64,000 nucleotides of DNA from Maniola hyperantus (lineage: Eukaryota > Arthropoda > Insecta > Lepidoptera > Nymphalidae): NCBI RefSeq assembly GCF_902806685.2, contig NC_048553.1, positions 13,249,440-13,313,439 of the forward strand. Direction: 5' to 3'. Positions 1-9,095 of this stretch are shown here, in pieces. The notes under the pieces were generated by a model. The model searched no databases, had not been told where the DNA came from, and saw only the letters and a program-made list of their open reading frames with translations. The translations under genes and the position numbers were made by a program. Every line of letters starts with the position of its first letter. Position 1 is the first letter of the stretch.

Positions 1-380
1 AAGAAAGTATGCTTTATGGGAGCAGAAAATACAATTATTTCCTCCTGTTTTTTCGTACATTTCACGTACGATTCGCCGAGTATAATTTTCATTGTTACTT
101 TTTTGTAATTTAATTAATTATATAGCTATTTAATTAAAATTGAGTAATTTATTAGGTTAGTAACCTTTCTGAAGATTTTAAGAAGCGAAACTAGTTCAGA
201 CGAAACACTTAAGAATGTAAAGGGCTTCTGAAACAATTAAGCGGCTTGATTACAGCACGTAGATTTTGGCTTGAAATGAAATGAAATCAAATGAAATATG
301 TTAACATAAAATTAATAATTGAGCCAAGCATATTGAACGTTTTCAATGTTTGCTTGAGGCTTGATCGTAATTGATGCGAT
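1..380. other. AT-rich intronic DNA, nothing recognised
   Basis: No coding exon, tRNA-like segment or known repeat end is visible. It lies downstream of exon 4 of the minus-strand sidestep-like gene, so it is probably intron 4. Simple A/T runs and a GAAAT-rich patch near 270-297 are the only structure. Confidence 0.4.
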
Positions 381-797
381 TTTTAGGGTTCCGTACCTCA
401 AAAGGAAAAACGGAACCCTTATAGGATCACTTTGTTGTCTGTCTGTCTAAGAAACCTACAGGGTACTTCCCGTTGACCTAGAATCATGAAATTTGGCAGG
501 TAGGTGGGCCTCTAGCTGGCTTTAGGGGAAAAATCTGAAAACCGTGAATTTGTAGTTACATCACACAAAAAAAAATTGTGTTCATGAACTAATAATTAGT
601 ATTTTCAATTTTCTAAGTAAGATAACTATATCAAGTAGGATATCATATGAAAGGTCTTCACCTGTGCATTCTAAAACAGATTTTCATTTATTTTTATGTG
701 TCACAGTTTTTGAATTATCCTGCAAAATGTCGAAAAAATACGACTGTAGTACTGAACCCTCATTGCGCGAGCCTGACTCGCACTTGGCCGGTTTTTT
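381..797 (+). repeat. Family A interspersed repeat, near full length
   Basis: This copy defines family A. It opens with a self-complementary hairpin (agggttccgt, then acggaaccct, at 385-419) followed by a CTGT-rich run. The body runs through 'atcatgaaatttggcagg' and 'tcaagtaggatatcatatg'. It ends at 'gcgagcctgactcgcac' and 'ttggccggttttt'. More than a dozen copies in both orientations occur in the window. The sequence beside 'gggttccgtac' loosely resembles a Pol III B box, but no tRNA fold is clear, so I leave the class open (SINE-like or MITE-like). Confidence 0.8.
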
Positions 798-1141
798 AAT
801 ATTACTTGAGGCGACGTTCGGACAGTGTTCGAGAAATGAGAAAAGAAGTACGCAATCGCCTACGTAAGACGCCGCGAAATAATTAATTCTAAAAGCATAT
901 AACATAGTATAATATGAGCTAGTAGCCTAAGAGGATGCGCCCGGAACCTAATCCGATTACCCCTGTGTATCTCACAAAGCTATTAACGTTAGTACCTACA
1001 CGCTTAAAGCTCCAGAATAGCCAAGCGGTTAGAGTTAGAAAGAGTCCTTGGGAGAAACTAATTACGGAGCGACTTCATCTCAAACGTTCGTGTATTGAAG
1101 AGCTAAATGAATTCGGATGGTGATGACAACCTAGTCTGTTG
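798..1141. other. Unassigned intronic sequence
   Basis: A 62-codon open frame at 935-1123 is no longer than expected by chance and has no recognisable motif. No splice-bounded exon is seen on either strand. Confidence 0.3.
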
Positions 1142-1245
1142 TATAGAAGCAGGCGATAGTTTGCGGAAATCCATGATATACAATGAACCAAAATCCGCTG
1201 AAACAGGTCGAATCTGTGTGGTGCGACATGCACCGCCAAAGTCTA
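1142..1245 (+). repeat. M4 inverted-repeat element, one arm
   Basis: The stretch 'agaagcaggcg' to 'gacatgcaccgcc' matches the arms of the complete copy at 21225-21490, including 'tccgctgaaacaggtcgaat'. The partner arm is missing and the sequence diverges after about 1245, so this is a truncated non-autonomous DNA element. Confidence 0.6.
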
Positions 1246-1387
1246 AGTCACTGTTAAAGTCTTTGCAATTGTGGATTGTAAAGTCTACATCATTCAATAC
1301 CATATTGAAAACATTTCTTAAATGCTATTTACGTGAAAAAGGATTACTTAAACTAAAAAACGTTGCTAAGGCCGCCTTTGCATACAC

Positions 1388-1575
1388 TTTTTTTTTTTTA
1401 AAAAAAAGAACATTAGCCATGTTAAATGACTAATATTCCCCTTTCCTCTCCAACTAAGCGTCAGGCTTGTGCTAGGAGTAGGTACGACAATAGTGCAACG
1501 GGCGGGGTTTGAACCGTCGACCTTTCGGTTTTCAGTCCACTCCTTTACCGATTGAGCTATTGAGGCTATTGAGGC
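1388..1575 (-). mobile_element. S3 SINE (tRNA-Phe-like head), A-tail at left
   Basis: Read on the minus strand, the head is 'tagctcaatcggtaaagg' (A box) and 'ggttcaaacc' (B box). Between them 'ggactgaaaaccg' resembles a Phe anticodon arm with GAA. A non-tRNA body follows ('ctagcacaagcctgacgc', 'ggggaatattagtcat'), then an A-rich tail. Degraded cloverleaf pairing and the fused body argue against a working tRNA gene. Confidence 0.8.
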
Positions 1576-1672
1576 TAGTTTTAGTTTCTTTGTTTTTGTT
1601 TTGTCATGTTGTGTAATATTTTTGTATGCAATAAAGTATTTCTATCTATCTTTCTAACGTTGTTATCACTCA

Positions 1673-1855
1673 CTAGCGTAGCCCGCGACTTCGTCCGCGT
1701 GGACTATTCCAATTTTGGACCCCTATTTTACCCCCTTAGGGGTTGAATTTTCAAAAATCCTATATTAGCGGATGTCCCTGTCCAGTAGTTTGAGCTGTGC
1801 CTTGATAGAACAGTCAGTCAGTCAGTCAGTCACCTTTTCCTTTTATATATTTAGA
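1673..1855 (-). mobile_element. H1 Helitron-like non-autonomous element
   Basis: On the minus strand it begins 'TCTAAATATATAAAAGG' and ends with CTAG, with host A before and T after, as expected for Helitrons (5' TC, 3' CTRR, A/T target). A short hairpin around 'cgcg-gacgaagt-cgcg' lies just before the 3' end. The body holds a GACT microsatellite. The element ends 36 bp from the exon 4 donor of the sidestep-like gene. Confidence 0.8.
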
Positions 1856-1891
1856 TTAAGTTAAGAGTAAGATAAACATAATATCCCTTAC

Positions 1892-2002
1892 CTCCATGCA
1901 CCTCACACAGCAGTTCCAGGGTGTCTCCCTCATCATACGGCTCCAGCAGCCTGGTGATGTCCCTGGTCTTCGCGTCCATTATCACAGGCCGGTTGGGGGG
2001 AG
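1892..2002 (-). CDS. side: Sidestep-like receptor, exon 4 (start of Ig domain 2)
   Basis: This 111-base exon is bounded on the minus strand by a 'tttttgtctgcag' acceptor and a 'gtaagg' donor. It opens with the last two bases of a codon begun in exon 3 (A|CT, Thr) and ends one base into the next codon. It encodes 'PPNRPVIMDAKTRDITRLLE' and then 'PYDEGDTLELLCEVHG' (joined residues 164-199). The 'PY/EGD...L.C.V.G' pattern is the start of the second Ig domain in Sidestep-family proteins, and Cys195 would be its first disulfide cysteine. No exon carrying the second half of this domain is visible at 1-1891, so the gene continues outside the window. The family call is firm; which Side paralogue is unknown. 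Confidence 0.85.
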
Positions 2003-2080
2003 CTGCAGACAAAAAACAAACTCAATTTTTTTATTTTATTTTTAAGTTTTTATCCACTTTTCCAGTGCAAAAATGTATTA

Positions 2081-2263
2081 TTTTTAGGGTTCCGTACCTC
2101 AAAAGCAATAAAGTAACCCTTGTAGGATCACTTCGTTGTCTTTCTGTCTGTTTATCTGTCTGTCCGTCTGTCCGTCTGTTCGTGCGTCCGTGTGTCTGTC
2201 GTGTCGTAGGTAGGTCTTATAGCACACATAAGGGGAAAAATCTGAATACCGTGAATTTGTAAG
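2081..2263 (+). repeat. Family A repeat, 5' part only
   Basis: The opening hairpin and the expanded CTGT/CCGT microsatellite (2140-2205) are present. The copy stops after 'accgtgaatttgta', losing the distal half. It lies in intron 3 of the sidestep-like gene. Confidence 0.65.
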
Positions 2264-2659
2264 AGTTAGGTAATTTACTTGTACCTACGTGTCAAACCGC
2301 TAGCAATAGCTAGAAAACTATTTAGATTAATTATTAAGCTTTAAAGTTCCTAGTATGAAAAATAATAACCCTTTTAAAAATATCTACTTACTCATCCAGC
2401 TCTCATTACCATCCGACTGTATCCCCGGTTTAATTTCAGTCCATTGAAATTCCCAGACAATACACAATACATTTTATCTTTTATCTCCCGAGGTTGATAA
2501 TTCCGAATCGGAAAGTCAATGAATGATGAAAATTTAAATGCAAAATCAGAGTCCATTGAAAAAGAAAATTACGAACTCTATATTATTGTCTCCTTGAGTA
2601 TGTTACCTACTAATCTATGTAACTAAAATAAAAAAAAGTATAATACCTTTAAGAACCTG

Positions 2660-2742
2660 AAGTGACAATGGGCAATGGCGTGTGGAAGTCCCTAAAAGAG
2701 ACCTATGTCCAGCAGTGGACATCTATCTGTTGATAATGATAC
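2660..2742 (+). mobile_element. RTE-type LINE, extreme 3' end
   Basis: It matches the end of the larger RTE copy at 23450-23868: 'tggcgtgtggaagtccct', 'gacctatgtccagcagtgg' and a TGATAA-rich tail. It is 5'-truncated to about 80 bp and contains no usable reading frame. Confidence 0.65.
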
Positions 2743-2755
2743 TTAGAAGCAATAA

Positions 2756-3364
2756 TAGCTACTGATGTTTACTGATAAAATGATACCACAAAAAACGCGA
2801 ATTAAATTTAAAAAATTCTATAATTTCGTCAAAGTTTACGATATATTGCAAATAAAACGATATTGCAAATATTTGACGACCTCCCTGGCGCAGTGGTGAG
2901 CGCTGTAGTCTTAATAGTGGGAGGTCCCGGGTTCGATTCCTGGCAGGGGTTTGGAATTTTATAATTTCTAAATTTCTCGTCTGGTCTGGTGGGAGGCTTC
3001 GGCCGTGGCTAGTTACCACCCTACCGGCAAAGCCGTGCCGCCAAGCGATTTAGCGTTCCGGTACGATGCCGTGTAGAAACCAAAGGGGTATGGGTTTAAT
3101 AAAAAACTGCCATACCCCTTCCAGGTTAGCCCGCTATCATCTTAGACTGCATCATCACTTACCACCAGGTGAGATTGCAGTCAAGGGCTAGCCCAGTCGA
3201 GGCCAATGGCGCGTTGTAGGTACACGAGGTATACATTGCGGGTTTGAAAAATACTAAATACCTAAATCTACAAAATCAGGCCAATGGTTCTTGGTATTGT
3301 ATTGTGTTTAGTTAGTATTAAAATAACACTAAGTTTTTGCTAGCGTTCTGAATACATTCTGTAT
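2756..3364 (+). mobile_element. M1 element interrupted by an S2 SINE
   Basis: The left flank (2756-2870, 'taccacaaaaaacgcg', 'gtttacgatatattgcaaat') and right flank (3200-3364, 'gcgggtttgaaaaatactaa', 'tttttgctagcgttctg') match the two halves of the intact M1 at 25040-25420. They are separated by the SINE at 2875-3194. The terminal inverted repeats have decayed here. Confidence 0.6.
2875..3194 (+). mobile_element. S2 SINE, full length
   Basis: The tRNA-derived head has A box 'tggcgcagtggtgagcgc' and B box 'ggttcgattcc'. The body runs 'cggccgtggctagttacc', 'cggcaaagccgtgccgcc' and 'aaggggtatgggtttaataa'. The 3' end 'catcatcacttaccacc' + 'aggtgagattgcag' can form a short stem (CTTACC/GGTGAG). 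The same tail occurs at the end of LINE L-B, which probably supplies the reverse transcriptase. Confidence 0.85.
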
Positions 3365-3422
3365 ACAGATATACATACATAGACTGCTAAAATCATAATC
3401 CTTACTTTTTGCTTTGCCGTAG

Positions 3423-3747
3423 TCTAAATATATAAAAGGAAAAGGTGACTAGCTGACTGACTAATCTATCAACGCACAGCTCAAACCACTGGACGGATCG
3501 GGCTGATATTAGGCATGCAGATAGCGTATATTTTTTGTAAATATAATTTTTTTAGTGATAAGTTTTTCTGTATGTTTTATGGACTAGAGATAGACTCTAA
3601 ATGATTAAATAGTTAAAAAATGCAGATAGCTATTATGACGTAGGAATCCGCTAAGAAAGAATTTTGGAAAATTAAACCCCTAAGGGGGTGAAATAGGGCT
3701 TTGAAATTTGTGTAGTCCACGCGGACGAAGTCACGAGCATAAGCTAG
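3423..3747 (+). mobile_element. H1 Helitron-like element with a 105-bp insertion
   Basis: The ends are 'TCTAAATATATAAAAGG' and 'ataagCTAG', with host A before and T after. Relative to other copies it carries extra sequence at 3526-3630. That insert is flanked by a 10-base direct repeat 'tgcagatagc' (3516-3525 and 3621-3630) and its right side is A-rich, which suggests a small later insertion. Confidence 0.8.
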
Positions 3748-3841
3748 TGTCAAATAGAGTTTTCTTAAATAATGCGCTTATGATTACAACCATTGATGTC
3801 GGAACCACCCTTACGCCACATAAAAAAGTAGATAAACTTAC

Positions 3842-4050
3842 TAATGACAGTAAAGTTAATTCTCAAGTTCCTCGTCGGAGAGTTCTTGAAGTCCACTCTG
3901 CACCTGTACACGCCGGTGTCGGCCGTGCTGACGTTGTCGATGAGCAGGCTCGCCGGCGCGGCGATGGCGCGGAAGAAGGCCCGAGTCCCGAAGCCCGTGG
4001 GGGAAGACCACAGCTTCGGCTGGCTGGGAGTGCGGCCTCGGACGTCGTAA
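3842..4050 (-). CDS. side: Sidestep-like receptor, exon 3 (second half of Ig domain 1)
   Basis: On the minus strand this 209-base exon follows a 'ctactctgtccag' acceptor and ends at a 'gtaagt' donor. Its first base completes a Ser codon begun in exon 2 (AG|T) and its last base starts the Thr codon finished in exon 4. It encodes 69 residues beginning 'YDVRGRTPSQPKLW' and containing 'DNVSTADTGVYRCRVDF' and 'KNSPTRNLRINFTVI' (joined residues 94-162). The 'D.GVYRC' motif is the canonical F-strand of a V-type Ig domain; Cys143 would pair with Cys66 in exon 2. 'YSYDVRGR' and 'RVDF.NSPTRN' are hallmarks of Sidestep-family proteins. It is GC-rich compared with its surroundings, as expected of conserved coding sequence. 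Confidence 0.9.
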
Positions 4051-4099
4051 CTGGACAGAGTAGAATATGCTCTTTATACGTATAGGTAGAAAGAATCGC

Positions 4100-4198
4100 G
4101 CATCGTGGGCTCTGTATTACAGTCGTATTTTTTCGTCATTTTGCACGATAAATAAAAAACTATTATGCATAAAAATAATTAATACTTAAATCTGTTTT
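4100..4198 (-). repeat. Family A repeat fragment
   Basis: The stretch 'acagtcgtattttttcg', 'tgcacgataaataaaaaac' and 'aaatctgttttagaat' is the distal half of family A in reverse. An H2 Helitron immediately follows and appears to have inserted into it. Confidence 0.6.
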
Positions 4199-4202
4199 AG
4201 AA

Positions 4203-4437
4203 TCCCGACTAATATTATAAAGGCGAAAGTTTGTATGTGTGTGTGTGTGTGCGTGTGTGTATGTTTGTTATTCCTTCACGCAAAAACTACTGGACGGATT
4301 TGGCTGAAATTTGGAATGGAGATAGACTATACCCTGGATTAGCACATAGGCTACTTTTTATCCCGGAAAATTAACGAGTTCCCACGGGAATTTGGAAAAC
4401 TTAAATCCACGCGGACGAAGTCGCGGGCATCAGCTAG
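4203..4437 (+). mobile_element. H2 Helitron-like element (LEP1 type), full length
   Basis: It starts 'TCCCGACTAATATTATAAA' and ends 'gcgggcatcagCTAG', with host A before and T after. A hairpin 'cgcg-gacgaagt-cgcg' precedes the end. It carries a GT microsatellite near 4235-4265 and the conserved core 'ggctactttttatcccgg'. H2 resembles the LEP1 Helitrons described from Lepidoptera. It has no coding capacity. Confidence 0.85.
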
Positions 4438-4510
4438 TGTACAGATAAAGCCCATTTATATAATTAACCTATTATATATTAATTTATATATTATATATTA
4501 ATACCTAACT

Positions 4511-4560
4511 TGGTACAGTACGCGGCCGAAAGTAATCTACATCGATCTTGAGACACGACA
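4511..4560 (+). repeat. M2 inverted-repeat element, one arm
   Basis: 'ggtacagtacgcggccgaaa' followed by 'gtaatctacatcgatctt' matches the left terminal repeat of M2 (complete copies at 22526, 22951, 28980 and 48013). The rest of the element is missing. Confidence 0.55.
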
Positions 4561-4585
4561 GACAGACAACAAAGTGATTCCTAAA

Positions 4586-4803
4586 CAGCGCCACCACACC
4601 CGGTCCTCAGTCTTCCTCATCCAACCACTTCTCACCAGGTTTTTATATCGTCGGTCCATCGTGCTGGAGGGCGTCCCACACTACGCTTGCTTAAACACGG
4701 CCTCCACTCAAGGCCTCTCCAGCTTCAACGGCCATCGCCTCTACGACAGGCATGACCTTCCCACTGCCACTTCAGCTTGCTAATAGTTTGGGCTATGTCA
4801 GTT
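4586..4803 (-). mobile_element. RTE-type LINE fragment (RT C-terminus, decayed)
   Basis: In reverse this reads as part of the same C-terminal region as 23450-23851, with remnants of the 'D...R.AG..W' and 'T..RRP.LEWRP'-like segments ('gtcggtccatcgtgctggag', 'actgccacttcagcttgc'). Frame breaks make it non-functional. It is the first of two LINE fragments packed against exon 2. Confidence 0.65.
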
Positions 4804-5071
4804 ACCTTTGTTCTCTTGCGGATCCCCTCATTTCAGATCTTATCCTTCTGGGAAGAATTCTTTCTGTAGTAAAATTAAAAGGGTGCTTATTTTACCATCG
4901 AACCGCAAGACGTCGGGCGAGTTTCCATCCTTATGTCGTCGACATCCCATCTCATTACTCATACGTATGGCTAAGGTTTGGAATACTCTTCTACGATATG
5001 TGTTTCCTAGCAATTACAACCCGGGTATCTTTAAAACAAGAGTGAATAGGCATCTTGCCTGTGGCCTATAA
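4804..5071 (+). pseudogene. L-B LINE reverse-transcriptase C-terminus, frameshifted
   Basis: Two overlapping frames carry pieces of one LINE C-terminus. One frame holds 'RTARRRASFHPYVVDIPSHY'; the other holds 'AKVWNTLLRYVFPSNYN' and 'IFKTRVNRHL'. These look like the usual end of an APE-type non-LTR reverse transcriptase of the Jockey/CR1 group ('R.WN.LP..VFP..Y....FK..VNR.L'). The switch of frame is near 4955. The fragment stops only 19 bp from the exon 2 splice donor of the sidestep-like gene, on the opposite strand. Confidence 0.7.
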
Positions 5072-5090
5072 TGAATAAAAAAAATCTAAC

Positions 5091-5223
5091 CTGTACAATG
5101 GTTCCCAATCAGCCTCCTTGAACCACAACACCATGGCGACCCTGTCGTCTGCTGATAGAGGCTGGGTGTCGCATGGCAACGCCGCTTTCTTGCCGACCAC
5201 GCCTGCCACGTGCGCCGTGGGAA
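5091..5223 (-). CDS. side: Sidestep-like receptor, exon 2 (first half of Ig domain 1)
   Basis: On the minus strand this 133-base exon has a 'ccttttgtccgcag' acceptor and a 'gttaga' donor. It begins with two bases completing a codon (phase 1 from exon 1) and ends with AG of a Ser codon finished in exon 3. The 43 whole codons include 'TAHVAGVVGKKAALPCDTQ' and 'DRVAMVLWFKEADWEPLY' (joined residues 50-92). 'GKKAALPC' with 'VLWF' is the B-strand cysteine (Cys66) and core tryptophan (Trp82) of a V-type Ig domain. Joining to exon 3 gives 'EPLYSYDVRGR', as in Sidestep proteins. Intron 2 (4051-5090) is almost entirely transposon sequence. Confidence 0.9.
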
Positions 5224-5593
5224 CTGCGGACAAAAGGAAACTTTATAACCTGAAGTTTCTGTGTTACAATTAAAAAAAAAATAGATTCCTTATTTAGAAT
5301 TTTCAGCAGTATATCAATCCTGAAACCTGAACCTAAGTGTTTACTGTACAGATATCTATGAATGTTGTCTGTCCGTCGGTGAACGTCCTCTCCAGTGAGA
5401 CGTGACAGGCAGCCATGCGAGCGGTCGCACGGTATACGTGTCTGTTGCCTAGTCCGTTACCATGGTAAGCGATACCTCCGAGATCGTGTTACATCTCGCT
5501 ATTGAGTATGAGTACCTGTCTTATCCTACAAGTGCGTCTTAAGATGAAGCCGGTGAGAATAAAACATGATAAAAACAATATACTAAGACTATA

Positions 5594-5712
5594 AATAGCC
5601 TCAATAGCTCAACGGTCGGAGGTTCAAACCCCACCCTTGCACTATTGTCGTACCTACCTCCTAGCACAAGCTTTACGCTTAGTTGGAGGGTAAAGGGGAA
5701 TATTGGTCATAA
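5594..5712 (+). mobile_element. S3 SINE, internally shortened
   Basis: The head 'cctcaatagctcaacggt' runs straight to 'cggaggttcaaacccc', skipping the anticodon-arm region found in other S3 copies. The body 'ctagcacaagctttacgc' and 'aaaggggaatattggtcat' is typical. There is no A-tail. Confidence 0.7.
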
Positions 5713-5807
5713 GTGGGTCCAGGTCGGGTCACTTTAGTGCAACACACAGTGATGGGTTGACTCCCCCAGTTTTGACTACTACATGCAAAAGAGCTTAAGA
5801 TTATTAA

Positions 5808-5870
5808 AGGGGTGTGCGGGGTGTCCCCCCGCTTCGTACCCTGATTGCCACGTCAACCTGTCGCGGACTA
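5808..5870 (+). repeat. M3 inverted-repeat element, right arm only
   Basis: 'gattgccacgtcaacctgtc' and 'gcggactata' match the M3 terminus; the GC-rich spacer half is partly kept and the left arm is absent. Confidence 0.55.
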
Positions 5871-6143
5871 TACATGAATTTCAAAAATACCTATCATATT
5901 TCTCATTAGGTGTTATCGCAAATGCAAACAACGCAATGATAAAAACAAACCATACAAAAAATCCACCGAGACAAATTTTTGTCGTTTTCTTTATCAAATT
6001 AACAATTTCAACATTTGCCAGAAGCTCTCGGAATAATTACACCAGCCTCAGCATAATCAGGACGATTACAGTTTTTCACGGCTTTTACATCCACAAAGCT
6101 TTGCAAAAGCTGGAAATAGAAATATTTTCAGCTTTTAATATAC

Positions 6144-6305
6144 AGGGTGTAACCAACCAACGCTAGCAAAAACGAAGACAGGTGATAATGGTGAAGTACT
6201 GATGATTACTGATATTATGATATTACAAAACAACACGAAAAAAATACAAAATATAATATATATGTTAAATTTTGTAAAAGTTCACGATATATTGCACTGC
6301 ATTTT
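6144..6305 (+). repeat. M1 element, left half
   Basis: It begins at a clear terminus 'cagggtgtaaccaaccaacg' preceded by TATA and runs through the 'tactgatgattactgat' and 'tcacgatatattgcac' segments. It is cut off where a reverse-oriented family A repeat begins at about 6312. Confidence 0.65.
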
Positions 6306-6311
6306 GAAAAG

Positions 6312-6745
6312 AAAAAAACCGGCCAAGTGCGAGTCAGGCTCGCACACTGACTACTACAGTCGTATTTTTTCGACATTTTGCACGATAATTCAAAAACTAT
6401 GATGCATAAAAATATATAAAAATCTCTTTTAGAATATACAGGTGAAGACCTTTCATATGATACCCCACTTGATATAGTCACTCACTTCGAAAGTTGAAAA
6501 TACTAATTATTAGTTCATGACCACAATTTAATTTTTTTGTGTGATCTAACCCTAAATTCACGGTTTTCAGATTTTTCCCCAAATGTCAGCCATAAGATCT
6601 ACCTACCTGCCAAATTTTATGATTCTAGATCAACGGGATGTACCCTGTAGGTTTCTTGACAACCAGACAGACAGACAGACAGACAGACAACAGAGTGATC
6701 CTATAAGGGTTCCGTCTTTCCTTTTGAGGTACGGAACCCTAAAAA
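6312..6745 (-). repeat. Family A repeat, full length
   Basis: Both ends are present: 'accggccaagtgcgagtcag' at the left and the hairpin 'ggttccgtctttccttttga' with 'ggtacggaaccct' at the right. The CAGA microsatellite is at 6664-6690. It probably inserted into the M1 element to its left. Confidence 0.8.
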
Positions 6746-6917
6746 TACGTAGGTAGGTACTTATTTCAGGACTTCTAAAAATCTACCCCCACACCTATTT
6801 TCTAAATTCCACCAGAGCGAAGCCGGGGCGGGTCAGCTAGTTTAAACATTAAGAGGTGAGAAATCGCATGCCGTAATGGTAGATAGCTCAATAATAGCTA
6901 GCAGCTACCTATTATTT

Positions 6918-7257
6918 TATTTTTTTTATTCAGATACAGGTTAGCCCTTGACTGCAATCTCACCTGGTGGTAAGTGACGATGCAGTCTAAGATGGTAGCG
7001 GGCTAACCTGGAACGGGTATGGCAGTTTTTAATAAGCCCATGCCCCTTTGGTTTCTACTAGGCATCGTACCGGAACACTAAATCGCTTGGCGGTACGGCT
7101 TTGCCGTTAGGGTGGTAACTAGCCACGGCCGAAGCCTCCCACCAGACCAGACCAGAAATTTAGAAATTATAAAATTCCAAATCCCTGCCAGGAATCGAAC
7201 CCGGGACCTTCCAATAATAAGACCACAGCGCTTACCACTGCGCCAGGAAGGTCGTCA
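6918..7257 (-). mobile_element. S2 SINE, full length
   Basis: The minus-strand head 'ccttcctggcgcagtggtaa' and B box 'gggttcgattcc' are intact, and the conserved tail stem 'cttaccaccaggtgag' lies at 6950-6975. An S3 SINE abuts its 5' end, giving two SINEs in the same orientation back to back. Confidence 0.85.
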
Positions 7258-7260
7258 AAA

Positions 7261-7441
7261 TTTTTTTTTTTTTTTTAAAGAATATTAGCCATTTTAAATG
7301 ACTAATATTCCCCTTTCCTCTCCAATTAAGCGTCAGGCTTGTGCTAGGAGTAGGTACGACAATAGTGCAACGGGCGGGGTTTGAACCGTCGACCTTTCGG
7401 TTTCCAGTCCACTCCTATACCGGTTGAGCTATTAAGGCTAT
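7261..7441 (-). mobile_element. S3 SINE, full length with A-tail
   Basis: The poly(T) at 7261-7275 is the A-tail on the minus strand. The B box 'ggttcaaaccccgcccg' and A box region 'atagctcaaccggtatagg' are preserved. Its tail directly contacts the head of the S2 SINE at 6918-7257. Confidence 0.8.
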
Positions 7442-7489
7442 AAAAATATAATATATTAACCTATATAACCTATAGTATTGCACTAAAAC

Positions 7490-7639
7490 TAAAGGTACGG
7501 ACAGACGTGCTCAAAAAAAGCGTGCGCGACATGCTCGAAATAAGCATGCTCATTACATTACACACGTGCTACTAATGAGCACTTGCTCAATAAAAGCATG
7601 CTTTCGTGCTAGTAATGAGCACGTCTGTCCGTAGCTTTA
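7490..7639. mobile_element. M7 short inverted-repeat element (about 150 bp)
   Basis: The ends are inverted: 'aaaggtacggacagacgtgc' at the left and 'gcacgtctgtccgtagcttt' at the right. The interior repeats GCATGCT/GCTCATTA motifs in both orientations. There is no coding capacity. The TAAAG...CTTTA ends would fit a TA target, but this is not decisive. Confidence 0.7.
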
Positions 7640-7836
7640 TGAATAATTCGCGCAGTGAAGCAAGAGTAGGTCCGCGTTCTGCTCAGCATACTTTGAAATT
7701 GTTTTAATTTCCCCGATTTTACAGCTACTCATCGCCACGTAAACTTTACACGTGGCTGCACGCTCAGGCTCACGCATAGATAACATGCATTTCAGCACCG
7801 CCACAAACTTTGCGTAACGTATGACATAGTAAACGG

Positions 7837-8125
7837 TACCCGTAGTACAAGATTTTGCGTCTCACCAAACCAAACCAAATTCGAGAGTCGAAATACTTCC
7901 GCGTTAAAGTAAAATGGACCTAAACAGCCTTGAATTGAAGTCAAATATTCAATGCCACTGTTTTTAATTTCGCAATGTTTCCGCTTGGAGCGCTCGCTGT
8001 AGAAGTGTAGACAAACTTGAGCTTTAAAACAAGGCATTTAAGATCCAGTTTACTGTAACGCGGAAGTATTTCGACTCTCGAATTTGGTTTGGTTTGGTGA
8101 GACGTAAAATCTTGTACTACGGGTA
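7837..8125. mobile_element. M5 MITE, 289 bp, copy 1
   Basis: The terminal repeats are about 85 bp. The left begins 'TACCCGTAGTACAAGATTTT' and the right ends with its complement. The other copy at 45588-45876 has exactly the same length and differs at only about six positions by eye, in the opposite orientation. The termini start and end with TA, consistent with a TA target (Tc1/mariner type), though the transposase family is not shown. Short open frames across it are palindrome artefacts. Confidence 0.85.
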
Positions 8126-8255
8126 CGGATTTAGACCGTATTCCGCGCTTCAACTATGCGTGAAATTGTCGTCGAGTTCAAAGGCTCGTTTACAACCCGA
8201 TATAAGGCCTCGTTCAAAGAGACGTGGTATCGGTGCGTAGTATGGCGCTGCAAAT

Positions 8256-8383
8256 GAAGGGTTTAGGCCATAGTTAGCCACGCTGGCCATACATAACTCC
8301 GAAAAGTTAGAGGTGTGTGCGTGCCCGGAATCGAACCCCGATTAGAAGGCGGACGTCCTAACCATTAGGCTATCACAGCTTTT
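8256..8383 (-). mobile_element. S1 SINE with internal deletion
   Basis: The minus-strand tRNA-like head ('gataggctaatggttaggacg' region, 'ggttcgattccgggcacgc') joins, after 'cggagttatgtatgg', directly to 'ccagcgtggctaactatgg' from the distal body. The central 100 bp seen in full copies (48361, 57928) are missing. Confidence 0.65.
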
Positions 8384-8402
8384 GTATCAGTATTAAATGT
8401 AC

Positions 8403-9095
8403 TTGAAACATTTTTGTTTCAAAGATTTAAGATCAGTTGCTTACATAGCTCAGTTCAACTATTAAATCCGCACAGAAAAGATTTAGAAATTGATCGCTCT
8501 AAGAAAACATTTACTGTCAGCAGTAATTTACTCGATACATTATTTTTGTTACAAAGATTTACGACACAGTCTATTTCAACTGTTCACACAGACCCCCTTA
8601 TTTGGAATCATTGGGATCCAGCCCTAAACTTGTCAATCAATGGGGTATTTCTGTGGTTTCCAATAAGACGGCTGGTTAGCCTCAGTGCGCGAGGGAGTGA
8701 ACTTGAACAACAAATAATTTGACCGATTGCATCCAACTGCGTTCGTAAGAAATTGTAAAGATTGCTTACACAAATGTCGATTCATGTTTGGTTCGAGTTA
8801 TAAGAGCCTTGCTGTTTTAGATGCTTACAAGTTTTTAAAAGCCAAATAATATTATGATAAGTGTTATGTCGGTTTAGATGATATTTTTGATATACTGTGA
8901 TTTTTCATATTTGGTTTTATTTTTTAAATGCAGCATTAATGCTGAGCTGGGGCCATATTTTCATCCTGTGCCAAGTGGGTGCGAGAATTCATTTTATTAT
9001 TAAGTATTTTTATTACGAACTACTACCTATTAACCATTAATTTTAAGTTTGTTTGTACCTTAGGCACAAGATGAATAAATTAGTTCTTTAGTTAG
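8403..9095 (+). other. Possible decayed retroelement 3' end
   Basis: A 102-codon frame (8414-8722) and a second open stretch in another frame (8724-8849, ending 'LAVLDAYKFLKAK') lead into an AT-rich tail. That tail has 'gatgaataaattagttcttt' near 9070, like the 3' end of a LINE or processed transcript. I do not recognise the protein, so the call rests only on layout. Confidence 0.25.

Noticed and set aside
2880..2945. Possible tRNA genes (also at 7185, 13570, 36740, 48365, 57935)
   Set aside because: A and B boxes are present, but acceptor stems do not pair and each is fused to a SINE body, so they are SINE heads.
3708..4085. 125-codon plus-strand open frame
   Set aside because: It is antisense to exon 3 of the sidestep-like gene. 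The minus strand has splice sites, correct phase and Ig motifs; the plus frame is a by-product of GC-rich coding sequence and a Helitron end.
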